Shown: positions 8,423 through 16,282 of the stretch, piece by piece
How positions within the stretch are numbered: the stretch's first letter is position 1
Layout of the letters: every line of letters starts with the position of its first letter
NCBI GenBank assembly: GCA_012800565.1
Contig: JAAZIZ010000212.1
Span: 1-26,209 of the forward strand
Source: Lentisphaerota bacterium
GTDB taxonomy: Bacteria; Verrucomicrobiota; Lentisphaeria; Oligosphaerales; Oligosphaeraceae
Reading direction: 5' to 3'
Length of the DNA stretch: 26,209 nucleotides
Notes under the pieces: model-generated
Told to the model about the DNA's origin: nothing
Databases searched by the model: none
What the model saw: only the letters and a program-made list of their open reading frames with translations
Translations under genes and position numbers: made by a program

Positions 8423-8530
8423 TATTGCAGCCTTGAATCAATTGTGGTTGGGGGGGGAGGGTAATCTGCCGGAACTCGCAGACGAACGGAAATAAACCGT
8501 GCTGCCGGAAGAAAACTGCAAAAAAAAGGT
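8423..8530 (-). promoter_or_regulatory. Upstream region of the secretion operon
   Basis: This is leader DNA between the first operon gene and the hairpin element. Two exact copies of CTGCCGGAA (8466-8474 and 8502-8510, 36 bp apart) flank ACGG-7 nt-CCGT (8486-8500), a possible operator arrangement. An uninterrupted run of eight G (8450-8457), C on the coding strand, lies 27 bp before the start codon. A run of eight A occurs at 8520-8527. I could not identify a convincing -35/-10 pair, so the promoter itself is not placed. Confidence 0.3.
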
Positions 8531-8758
8531 AATGTGCGAAATCTTGTGATGAATGCTTGTAATCCTTAAGGAAAGTGTTGTACTTCAGGCTTATGTCTCG
8601 CCCTTAACAGGGCTTGGGTGATTGGGGGTGCCTCGTACCCAGGGCGGCGCGTCCCTGCGGGCCGCTTGCCCTGGGCTGGTATATCGCGCCCCGTTGGGGC
8701 TTTTAGCCGCTTCGCGGCTTAAGTCAAATCCCTTTTCCATCACAAAACTTCGCACATT
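8531..8758. repeat. Hairpin-array element bounded by a 21-bp inverted repeat
   Basis: The ends 8531-8551 and 8738-8758 are inverted copies matching at 19 of 21 positions (CATCACAAAACTTCGCACATT on the right). Between them lie four GC-rich hairpins. GCCCT/AGGGC is at 8600-8613. A long stem has CCCAGGGC (8638-8645) with GCCCTGGG (8668-8675) plus inner pairing. GCCCC/GGGGC is at 8688-8700, followed by TTTT. AGCCGC/GCGGCT is at 8705-8719. Open frames through it give Pro/Gly/Arg/Ala-rich strings with no family resemblance, so I treat it as non-coding. It resembles intergenic palindromic repeat families I associate with PVC-type genomes, but copy number elsewhere cannot be seen here. Confidence 0.7.
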
Positions 8759-8874
8759 AACAAAGAAAACGCGGTTGGCAATAATATACGGTGACTTTAA
8801 TAATTTTCTTGTTTCAAACTGGTCCGGGGACAAAAAAAGGTGAAAACAAGTCAGGGTGCGGGAGCTGTGGCATT

Positions 8875-8901
8875 CGCTGCAGCGGCAAAACTCAGTTTTG
8901 C
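8875..8901 (-). other. Paired palindromes at the uvrC stop
   Basis: A perfect 7-bp hairpin, GCAAAAC/GTTTTGC (8885-8891 and 8895-8901), places the uvrC stop codon in its 3-nt loop. It is directly followed on the minus strand by the 10-bp palindrome CGCTGCAGCG (8875-8884). There is no adjacent T run, so a classical Rho-independent terminator is doubtful. A T-rich stretch occurs only about 35 bp further on. The rest of 8759-8874 shows nothing recognisable. Confidence 0.35.
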
Positions 8902-10400
8902 TCCTGGTCTTCTGTTTGCGGCAGAAGGCGTTTCTGCAGATAGTGGAGGATTTTTTCCGCCGTAGCTAGGCCCAGGCCGGGAATTGCGCCGGCGATTTCT
9001 GCCGGTGTCTTTTGCAGCAGCTGCCGCACAGAGCCGAATGTGCGCAGGATTTTTTCCTGCCGGGCCTTACCAATGCCGGGCAGATCGGCCAGGACGGAAT
9101 TGCTGATGCGCCGATTGCGCAGCTGCCGGTGATAGGCGTTGGCGAAACGGTGCGCTTCATCGCGCAGCGCCTGCAGCATTTTCAGGCCAGGGTTGTCACG
9201 GGGCAGGGCGATGGGGGCGTTACGCCCGGGCAAATACAGTTGTTCCTGTTGTTTGGCCAGCCCCAGCAACGGAATAGGTGGCATGCCGATGCTTTGGAAT
9301 ACCGCGATGGCGGCATGCAATTGCCCCGCGCCGCCGTCCAGCACCACCAAGTCCGGCAGGGCAGCGCCTTCTTTCAGGAGACGTGCATAGCGCCGGGTCA
9401 GGACTTCGCGCATAAAGGCGATGTCGTCAGCGGACTCTGCCGAGCGGATGCGGAAACGGCGGTATTCGCCGGTCGCGGGGCGGCCGTTGCGGAAACAAAC
9501 CATGCTGCCGACAGCCAGGCTGCCGGAGATGTTGGACATATCAAAGCATTCCATATAGCGGGGCAGGGTGGGCAATCCCAGTGCCTGCTGCAGACATTGC
9601 ATGCCTTCCTGATTGTCCAGTGATGTACGGCGGCTGATGGTCTGGTTGATAAAACGCCTGGTCGGTTCCAGCACCATCTTGAAATGCTCAAGGATGTCGC
9701 GCAGGCGGGCGGCTTCCTCATAGTCCAGCCTGGCGGCGCAGGCTTTCATCTGCTCTTGCAGTTCCGCTGCGATTTTGGCCGCGACTTCCTCGCCGCGCAA
9801 CACTGCCAGAGCCTGCTCCAAGCGGTCGAGGTATTCCTGGCGGGTGATATTGCCGATGCAGGGGGAGGTGCAGTCCCGCAGGATATGTTCAAGGCAATGC
9901 CGGCGGGTTTCCTCATTCGGTTCGGGGCAGTTGCAGCTGCGCAGTCCAAAGCGTTTTTCCAGCAGCCGCACGGTTTCCCGCAGTGCGGTAGCTTGCGGGA
10001 ATGGTCCGAAATACAGGCATCCGTCATCGCGGCGCAGTCTGGCGAAAGTAAAGCGCGGGAAAGTCTCTGCCGGATCGACACGGAGATGCAGATAGCGTTT
10101 GTCATCCCGCATCTCGATATTGTAGCGCGGGTTGTATTGTTTGATGAATTGTGCTTCCAGCAGCAGCGCTTCGGACTCGCTGCTTAGTTCAAAGGTCTGA
10201 TAGGAGGCGATGCTGTGAATCAGAGCACGCAGTTTCGGGTCGCTGCGTCGGGCTGTCGAAGGCATGAAATATGAGCGCATACGGTTGCGCAGATTCTTGG
10301 CCTTGCCGACATAGATGACCTCACCGGCCCGGTTGCGGAATACATAAACGCCAGGACTGCGGGAGACATCCTGCGAACGGAATATCGGAGTGGTGGTCAC
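8892..10400 (-). CDS. uvrC: UvrC, excinuclease ABC subunit C
   Basis: UvrC makes both incisions around a DNA lesion bound by UvrAB. From the GTG chosen here it is 502 residues, shorter than the roughly 610 of E. coli but with every domain. The GIY-YIG nuclease comes first (PGVYVFRNRAG, VIYVGKAKNLRNR, about 16-42). The cysteines of the iron-sulfur site follow (SCNC, HCLEHI, DCTSPC, about 155-181), then the UVR segment (about 215-245). The RNase H-like nuclease has Asp287 in FDMSN, Asp355 in VLDGGAGQ and His417 in DEAHRF. Two helix-hairpin-helix units (DLPGIGKARQ, AIPGLGLATA) end the protein. A TTG start at 10445 would add 15 residues. Neither start has a good ribosome site; GTG puts the GIY motif at a normal distance. 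The preceding DUF58 gene ends at 10467. Confidence 0.97.
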   Translation of the reverse strand: MTTTPIFRSQDVSRSPGVYVFRNRAGEVIYVGKAKNLRNRMRSYFMPSTARRSDPKLRALIHSIASYQTFELSSESEALLLEAQFIKQYNPRYNIEMRDDKRYLHLRVDPAETFPRFTFARLRRDDGCLYFGPFPQATALRETVRLLEKRFGLRSCNCPEPNEETRRHCLEHILRDCTSPCIGNITRQEYLDRLEQALAVLRGEEVAAKIAAELQEQMKACAARLDYEEAARLRDILEHFKMVLEPTRRFINQTISRRTSLDNQEGMQCLQQALGLPTLPRYMECFDMSNISGSLAVGSMVCFRNGRPATGEYRRFRIRSAESADDIAFMREVLTRRYARLLKEGAALPDLVVLDGGAGQLHAAIAVFQSIGMPPIPLLGLAKQQEQLYLPGRNAPIALPRDNPGLKMLQALRDEAHRFANAYHRQLRNRRISNSVLADLPGIGKARQEKILRTFGSVRQLLQKTPAEIAGAIPGLGLATAEKILHYLQKRLLPQTEDQEQN

Positions 10401-10466
10401 AATGATTAGGAAAAAGAAATCTTGCCCGGGATGGGGCAAAAACAAAGCAGTTTACACAGTAACAGG

Positions 10467-11372
10467 CTAACGCCCGGCCAGACTGCGCTGATGCAGGTGC
10501 CGGATGATCAAATCGACCACCGGCTCGTCAGTCAAAGCCAACACATGCTCAACCCCGAGTTCAGCACAAATTTTGCGGCACTGATTCAGAAATTCCTGCA
10601 GGCAACTCTGGTAATGGCTCCGGATGTCCTTGGGACTGGTGACGATTTTTTCGCCTGTCTCGAGGTCTTCGAAGGCACCGGTATCCCGGAAAGGGAATTC
10701 GACTTCGGCGCGGTCGAGGATTTGGTATACTATCACATCGTGACGCTTGCGGCGGAAATGCGCCAGAACCGAACGCAGTGCTTCAGGCTCGGTGAACAGA
10801 TCACTGAAAATGATCACCAGCGAGCGCTTGTGATATTTTTCCGCCAGCTGATGCAATGATTCGCCCATCCGGGTCGGTTCGGATGGCTGGTTTTCGCACA
10901 TTGCATTGCAGAGCAATCGCAGGTGTTCCGGACCGCCCCGGGCTGGCAGCAGCAGGCGGCATTTGTCCGCGAAGATGGCCAGTCCGGCGTTGTCCTGACG
11001 ATGGATCACTACATAAGCCAGTGCAGCAGCGCAACGGCAGGCGAATTCGTACTTGCTCTGGTCACGGCTGCTGTAGGCCATGGAGCCGGAAGCATCCAGA
11101 AGCAGATACGTGCGCAGGCTGGTCTCTTCTTCATACTGGCGGATGTAGAGGCGTTCATTGCGGGCGAAGACCTTCCAGTCCAGATAGCGCGGGTCATCCC
11201 CGGAGACATACTGCCGGTGGTCAGCAAATTCTACGCTGAAACCTTTCAGAGGGCTGCGGTGCACACCAGCCAGAGAACCCTCGACCACAAACCGCGAACC
11301 GATGGCCAGACGGCTCAGGCGTGACAAATCCTGTGGCGTCAGTAATGTTTCAATCCCAGTGAGTTTTGCCAT
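10467..11372 (-). CDS. DUF58 / vWA-like domain protein
   Basis: This 301-residue protein has the DUF58 signature GVHRSPLKGFSVEFADHRQY (36-55), then GDDPRYLDWKVFAR (58-71). A von Willebrand A-like fold carries a MIDAS motif DASGSM (93-98) and a further acidic residue in FSDLF (191). Family members usually sit beside a MoxR AAA+ ATPase and are thought to take part in metal-dependent protein assembly or stress functions; the exact role is unknown. No MoxR gene lies in this window, which is unusual. The ATG at 11372 is preferred because AGGA precedes it by 6 nt and homology starts there. The open frame continues upstream into the end of lacZ. The gap to lacZ is 22 bp. Confidence 0.9.
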   Translation of the reverse strand: MAKLTGIETLLTPQDLSRLSRLAIGSRFVVEGSLAGVHRSPLKGFSVEFADHRQYVSGDDPRYLDWKVFARNERLYIRQYEEETSLRTYLLLDASGSMAYSSRDQSKYEFACRCAAALAYVVIHRQDNAGLAIFADKCRLLLPARGGPEHLRLLCNAMCENQPSEPTRMGESLHQLAEKYHKRSLVIIFSDLFTEPEALRSVLAHFRRKRHDVIVYQILDRAEVEFPFRDTGAFEDLETGEKIVTSPKDIRSHYQSCLQEFLNQCRKICAELGVEHVLALTDEPVVDLIIRHLHQRSLAGR

Positions 11373-11394
11373 AACAATCCTGGCCGGTGTGGTA

Positions 11395-14300
11395 TCAATA
11401 CAGGGTAAAGAATGAGCGGTCGTTGAGTTCGCCGGGTGCCAGAGCCCGGAAGCTGAAGCAGAATTTTGTCGGCTTGGCCGGTACCAGGTATTCTTCTGCC
11501 GGTTGGGGCCCGCATGAGGCCGAGCCCAGACCGCATTGTTTCCAGTCAAGATGCAGTACGATGTTGTCTCCGGGCGGCAGTTCGTGCAGATGCTTGGCCT
11601 GGGTGAATTCCTCCGGAGTATTGCGGTGGGCGCTGAAATTCAGCAAAGGATGAGCAGTAATCAGCAGCCCGCCGGAATACTGGTCGCAGAGGGACAGGCG
11701 CCGGACTTCGCTGCGGTTGCCGTTTTCCTGGGGGAAAATATAAGGCGTGCTCAGCTGCTCCAGGTTCATTTTGTAGAGTCCGACCCGCTGGGCAGTTTTG
11801 GAATCACAGTAAGACTCACCCGGTCCCAAGCCGAACCAGGTGACAGAAGAGAATTCTTCGGGCAGGAGCAGCTGCAAGCCGAGGCGGGGGAAATGCGGCA
11901 GGTCCGCATCAGGTTTGACCTGGGTGGTAATATCCAGCGAACCATCCGGGAAGAAATCATAGATATATGTGCAATCCAGGCCCAGTTTCAAGGCAGGAGG
12001 GGCCAGACGAGCGCTGACTCGCAGGCGGCAGGCGCCGGTATTGCCATCATAGCTGCTCTCGACGGCCTCAACCCGCTGCTGCAAATGGTCATAGCCGGCT
12101 TTCCGCCACAGAGCGGCAAACGAGGCTTCGCCACCACCGCGGTCATTATCGGTCGGGGCCCGCCAGAGATTGCAGACCGGGCCGCGCATCAGCATGGGAT
12201 GTCCAGCTCGCTCATAGGCAGTGATAATCCCTTGCACCTTATCGAATTCCAAGAATACCTCATTGGCATAGAGCTGGATTCTGGTGCCGTTATCCTGGCA
12301 GTCTGGCCAGAGCAGGGCGCTGTTGCTGGCCGGAATGGCTTTCGGAGCTTTGACTGGAAGCTTGAATTGCCCCCAGGCGATTTCCTGGCCGCAGCGGGCC
12401 CAGGGAGTATCCACCCCCAACAGGAAACTGACATTCAGAAAGTACTCCGCATTGGGCAGCGGCTGCGACGGCAGATGGTAGGGGATGCTGAGCTTGCCGC
12501 TCTGATGGGCCGGGAGGGCCAGCGGCGGCAGCAGTCCGCTTTGGACTGGACGGCCGTTCTCACTGATGCTCCAGGTGATATGCAGATGCTCCAGAGTCAG
12601 AAAGTCATAGAGGTTCCGGACTTTCAACAGGCCTTTTTTCAAATCCAGGGCCTCGAGACGCACCGGGGCGAGGACTTTCTTTAATTCCAGCAGGCCGGGA
12701 CTCGGTGATTTGTCCGGGAAAGTCAAGCCGTCAATGACGAAATTTCCATCGTGCGGGTATTCACCGAAATCTCCGCCATAGGCGAAATACGGTTTCCCTT
12801 CCTTGGTAAACTTGCGGATGCCGTGATCGCACCATTCCCAGACAAATCCTCCCTGCATATTGGGATGGGCATAGAAAGTCTGCCAGTAGTCTTCCAGGCC
12901 ACCGGGACCGTTACCCATCGCATGAGCGTATTCGCACAAAATGAACGGCTTGTCATTGCCGCGCTCAGAGAGCATCTCCCGGCATCGGTTCGGGGAAGCG
13001 TACATGGGGCTGATGAAATCGACCTGCTGATAGGTGGTCTCGCGCTCATAATGCAGCGGGCGGGTGGGGTCCCGCTGCCTGGTCCAGGCGAGCATCTTCT
13101 CAATATTGACATCATATCCGGCCTCATTGCCCATTGACCAGATGATAATGCTGGGGTGATTCTTGTAGGCCTCAACCATCCGCTGCACGCGGTCCAGAAA
13201 AGCTTCTTCCCATTCTGGCCAGGAGGCCGGCATCTCGCCTTTCTGATATCCGAAACCATGCGTCTCCAGATCGGCTTCCGCCAGGACATACAGGCCGTAC
13301 TGATCACAGAGCTCATAAAAACGCGCATCGTCTGGATAATGCGCGGTCCGGACCGCATTGATGTTATGACGTTTCATCTGCAGGATATCATCCAGCATGG
13401 CCTCATAGCTCAGCGCACGGCCAAGCTCGGGGTTGAACTCATGCCGGTTGACGCCGCGCAGCATGATCGGAACACCATTCACCAGCAGCTGGCCCTGGCG
13501 AATCTCAAGGCTGCGAAAGCCAACCCGCAGGCTCTTGTATTCGATAACCTCATTTTTGCTGTTTTTTAAGGTGTACAGCAGGGTGTACAGCACCGGCGTT
13601 TCTGCTGTCCAGGGCTTTATCGTCGGCAACTGGCAGGAGAATTCAATATCCACGGTCGTCCGACCCCGGATGGCTTTGTAACGCTTCTGGGCTGGCTTAG
13701 GAAACAATGCAACTCCTTCAGCAGAAAACAATTCCAACTCAAGGGTTCCGGCTCTGGCCGACGAGGCGAAATTTCTGATGCTGACCGTGCCGCTCAGTGT
13801 CCAGGAGCCGCCTTCTTCTTGTTTAGTAGTGACAAAAGTGTCCACAATATCCTGGCAGGGCAGGGCGGTCAGGCTTACTTCCCGGAAGATACCACTGAGC
13901 CACCACATATCCTGGTCCTCCAGATAACTGCCGTCAGACCACTGCAACACCTGCACTGCCAAACGGTTCCGGCCTGGCTGGAGCAGGCGCCCGACATCGA
14001 ATTCCGCCTGATTGCGGCTACCCTTGCTGAAGCCAACATAGATACCATTGACCCAGAGCCGGAAAAAGGAATCCACACCGGCAAAATTCAACCTGCAAGG
14101 CATCTGATACCAGTTTTCCTGCAAATCGAAATCAAAGATATAGCAGCCGGTGGGATTGGCGCGTGGTACCCGTGGCGGATCAAGTGGAAATGGATATTTG
14201 ATATTGGTATATTGAGGATTCCCATATCCCTCCAGCTGCCAGTGGCTGGGAACCATAATCGGAGACCAGTCGCTTAAATCCTGCTCAGGAGCATAAAAAT

Positions 14301-14490
14301 CTTCCGGGACTTCTTCCGGACAGGAAAAATATTTGAATAACCACATCCCGGTCAGCAATTTGAAATACGGTGACAGCGTTCTCTCACCCTGGCAAGCTGA
14401 AATTTTGTCACTGTAAGGCACCAATACAGTATGCCCAGGCAATTTATTCAGCCCCAATAATGAAGGATCTTCCCAAACAACAGTATTCAT
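11395..14490 (-). CDS. lacZ: Beta-galactosidase, glycoside hydrolase family 2 (LacZ type)
   Basis: This 1031-residue enzyme, close to the 1024 of E. coli LacZ, hydrolyses terminal beta-D-galactosides. The jelly-roll sugar-binding domain is at about 45-215 (MVPSHWQLEGYGNPQYTN, then WSDGSYLEDQDMWWLSGIFR, about 184-203). The beta-sandwich is at about 216-330. The TIM barrel starts near 335 with RGVNRHEFNPELGRAL. The acid/base Glu456 is in WSMGNEAGYD, the nucleophile Glu520 in ILCEYAHAMGNGPGG, and Trp/Glu-rich FVWEWCDHGI follows at 549-558. A C-terminal Bgal small chain domain covers about 750-1030. There is no signal peptide, so it acts in the cytoplasm. It is transcribed away from the acyltransferase/GH95 genes across a shared control region. 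A GGAGG lies 12 nt before the ATG. Confidence 0.97.
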   Translation of the reverse strand: MNTVVWEDPSLLGLNKLPGHTVLVPYSDKISACQGERTLSPYFKLLTGMWLFKYFSCPEEVPEDFYAPEQDLSDWSPIMVPSHWQLEGYGNPQYTNIKYPFPLDPPRVPRANPTGCYIFDFDLQENWYQMPCRLNFAGVDSFFRLWVNGIYVGFSKGSRNQAEFDVGRLLQPGRNRLAVQVLQWSDGSYLEDQDMWWLSGIFREVSLTALPCQDIVDTFVTTKQEEGGSWTLSGTVSIRNFASSARAGTLELELFSAEGVALFPKPAQKRYKAIRGRTTVDIEFSCQLPTIKPWTAETPVLYTLLYTLKNSKNEVIEYKSLRVGFRSLEIRQGQLLVNGVPIMLRGVNRHEFNPELGRALSYEAMLDDILQMKRHNINAVRTAHYPDDARFYELCDQYGLYVLAEADLETHGFGYQKGEMPASWPEWEEAFLDRVQRMVEAYKNHPSIIIWSMGNEAGYDVNIEKMLAWTRQRDPTRPLHYERETTYQQVDFISPMYASPNRCREMLSERGNDKPFILCEYAHAMGNGPGGLEDYWQTFYAHPNMQGGFVWEWCDHGIRKFTKEGKPYFAYGGDFGEYPHDGNFVIDGLTFPDKSPSPGLLELKKVLAPVRLEALDLKKGLLKVRNLYDFLTLEHLHITWSISENGRPVQSGLLPPLALPAHQSGKLSIPYHLPSQPLPNAEYFLNVSFLLGVDTPWARCGQEIAWGQFKLPVKAPKAIPASNSALLWPDCQDNGTRIQLYANEVFLEFDKVQGIITAYERAGHPMLMRGPVCNLWRAPTDNDRGGGEASFAALWRKAGYDHLQQRVEAVESSYDGNTGACRLRVSARLAPPALKLGLDCTYIYDFFPDGSLDITTQVKPDADLPHFPRLGLQLLLPEEFSSVTWFGLGPGESYCDSKTAQRVGLYKMNLEQLSTPYIFPQENGNRSEVRRLSLCDQYSGGLLITAHPLLNFSAHRNTPEEFTQAKHLHELPPGDNIVLHLDWKQCGLGSASCGPQPAEEYLVPAKPTKFCFSFRALAPGELNDRSFFTLY

Positions 14491-14976
14491 ATTTTATCGC
14501 AGCCTCCAGCAAAGTGACAAGCAATCATAATCGCGCTCAAGCCTATATGGCATAATTATAATGTATATGAATTTTACCGTTTTCCTAGGAATGACGGAAA
14601 TTCTTTCCGTAAATTTAATAATGGAACTGTACAAGAAAGCAGAGAACAGCAGTTATGCGTATCTTGTCCTTCTTGGTTCGACTTGCGGAAAAGTTATGAA
14701 AAAGTTATTAACAGGATACGAGTTTACAAGCTGTATTGTTCTATATACAAACAACTTATCTCTACACCTCCAGACTATAATAAAGGTTTTTAATTATACA
14801 TAATATACATTATGCGACGTTAGATTAAGCACATTTTGGGTTCTGTCATTTTGTCAGCTGACGTGTTATTTTCTGCAGATTTGCTTTTCCGGCGATGCGG
14901 ATGATATTAAACAGCAGTTATGGATTCAGGGAGATTATCATTTTCCGTCCAAATATAACAGGATGCAATATTACTG
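14491..14976. promoter_or_regulatory. Divergent AT-rich control region between lacZ and the acyltransferase gene
   Basis: No gene is supported in these 486 bp, which are clearly more AT-rich than the flanking genes. Perfect palindromes suggest regulator sites: TTCCTAGGAA (14582-14591), ACGGAAA-TTC-TTTCCGT (14594-14610) and GTCAGCTGAC (14853-14862). The first two lie about 95-120 bp upstream of lacZ. TATAAT-like hexamers occur on both strands around 14553-14561 and on the plus strand at 14776-14781, but none has a matching -35 at the proper distance. Promoters are therefore probable but not placed exactly. AGGA precedes the plus-strand start by 13 nt. Confidence 0.4.
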
Positions 14977-16251
14977 ATGTCAACATCTCTTGCGGAATTA
15001 TGTCAGGCTCTGGGTTTTCCTCCGTCCATTTATCATCGTTTAGAGCCTGTCTGGTCTGAACTTACTGTCGGGTATGATTCATCGGTTATTCCGGAATATC
15101 TTACCTTTGAGGGTTTTGGCAAGTATTATGCCGGTACTGGCGGGCCTGCTTCGCTGCTGGCCCAGGCGTCTGAAGTATGCAAGATATTACAGTCCAACGA
15201 GTTCTTGCGTTTATACGCGCATTTGCTGCACTGGGGTTCCTTTTGCACTGCGCCAGTGATTGATTACGGGCTGGACAGACGCGTTCCGCTGCTTGATTTT
15301 GCCGATTTTCCTGCCGTGGAGCCTGTATTAGGCCGGCTTTCCGGGGTTTTTGATTTGTTGCTGGCGGTCAGCGCCCTGCCCTTGATTGAAAAGAAATTCA
15401 GTTCCTGCGGCATACCTGTATCTTATGCACGGGCAAATGGACAGTGGATTGGGGCGTCGCTCAGGCTTGACAAGGATGGATATCCCTTGCATAACTTCGC
15501 TCAGCTGAACTGGTTGCGCCTTTCTGTCGAGGGGCGGCTGTTCAGACTTGGGCGCTTGGAATTCCTGCTGCATCCTTATCCTCAATGGGTTCCGGCGATT
15601 TACTGCTCCGGCGACCAGCTGGCGGTTCTGTGCCGCGACGGCTGGCTGCTGGACAGTTCCGGACGGCGGGCGGCAGCAGGCGATGCTGATACTTACTGCA
15701 CCCGCTTGACTTATACCGCTGACACAGTTACCGGCACGCCGATCCGTCCCGATGGGGTGGCTTTGCCCACTGAGTCTTTGACTCTGGATTTACGACGCTG
15801 GCAGGCTCTGGCGCCGGGCTGGGCGATGATTCCCAGCGTCCATATCCCGACTGGCGGCGGTATGTATCCGGAGCTGGTTAAGGATTCTCTGCAGCAGGCA
15901 ATTGATTTTTTCCGGCGTTATTTTCAGCTGGAGGTGCCGTTTTTTGTCTGCTGTTCCTGGATTTTCAATCCGGCCTGGGAAGAACTGCTGCCCGAATCGA
16001 ATCTGGCGCATTTTGCCCGCAATGTCTATTTATTGCCGGGCTGGCCTCCGACTGGCAAGGAGGGTCTGATGAACGTCTTTGGCCGGAATGATCCGGATTA
16101 TTCCAGTTATCCGACTACTACTTCGCTGCAGCGGGCTTTTCACCGTCTGTTTGCCAGCGGGCGGCGGCTCTGCAGCGGCGGGATGTTTATTTTAAGCAGA
16201 GATGTGGAACGTTTTGGTACTCAGCCGTATCGAGGCGGGCTGAAGAAGTGA
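14977..16251 (+). CDS. Acyltransferase-domain protein (NAT_N / GNAT_C type)
   Basis: This 424-residue protein resembles the two-domain acyltransferase family with an N-terminal NAT_N module (about 1-150) and a GNAT-like C-terminal module (about 155-300). The C-terminal half reads as a transferase-like fold: LRLDKDGYPL, then the run ending WVPAIYCSGDQLAVL, then SLTLDLRRWQALAPGWAMIPSVHIP. It is followed by helix-rich sequence (ELVKDSLQQAIDFFRRYF, then WIFNPAWEELLPESNLAHF). The acyl acceptor is unknown. Members often lie next to glycoside hydrolase genes, as here: a GH95-like gene follows after 31 bp. There is no signal peptide or membrane segment, so it should be cytoplasmic. The family assignment is from remembered pattern, not a search, and is the least certain of the larger genes. 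Confidence 0.72.
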   Translation: MSTSLAELCQALGFPPSIYHRLEPVWSELTVGYDSSVIPEYLTFEGFGKYYAGTGGPASLLAQASEVCKILQSNEFLRLYAHLLHWGSFCTAPVIDYGLDRRVPLLDFADFPAVEPVLGRLSGVFDLLLAVSALPLIEKKFSSCGIPVSYARANGQWIGASLRLDKDGYPLHNFAQLNWLRLSVEGRLFRLGRLEFLLHPYPQWVPAIYCSGDQLAVLCRDGWLLDSSGRRAAAGDADTYCTRLTYTADTVTGTPIRPDGVALPTESLTLDLRRWQALAPGWAMIPSVHIPTGGGMYPELVKDSLQQAIDFFRRYFQLEVPFFVCCSWIFNPAWEELLPESNLAHFARNVYLLPGWPPTGKEGLMNVFGRNDPDYSSYPTTTSLQRAFHRLFASGRRLCSGGMFILSRDVERFGTQPYRGGLKK

Positions 16252-16282
16252 TTTGGCAAAACTTTTCAACCGGGAATGATTT

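Noticed and set aside
8685..8720. Hairpin GCCCC/GGGGC followed by TTTT as a terminator
   Set aside because: The orientation would serve plus-strand transcription, but both flanking genes are on the minus strand. It is more likely part of the repeat element.
8591..8843. Short open frames on both strands across the hairpin array
   Set aside because: Their composition follows the GC hairpins, both strands are equally open, and no ribosome site or family is recognisable. Treated as non-coding repeat.
11373..11549. N-terminal extension of the DUF58 frame into lacZ
   Set aside because: It starts at TTG, lies inside the lacZ 3' end, lacks similarity, and the ATG at 11372 has a good ribosome site.
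14561..14803. 80-codon plus-strand open frame in the divergent control region
   Set aside because: There is no ribosome site, no recognisable family, and it covers probable regulatory palindromes in AT-rich DNA. Judged a chance frame.
732..14918. 14-base identity TATTAAACAGCAGT at 732-745 and 14905-14918
   Set aside because: About one such match is expected by chance in a window of this size, and the flanks do not align beyond it.
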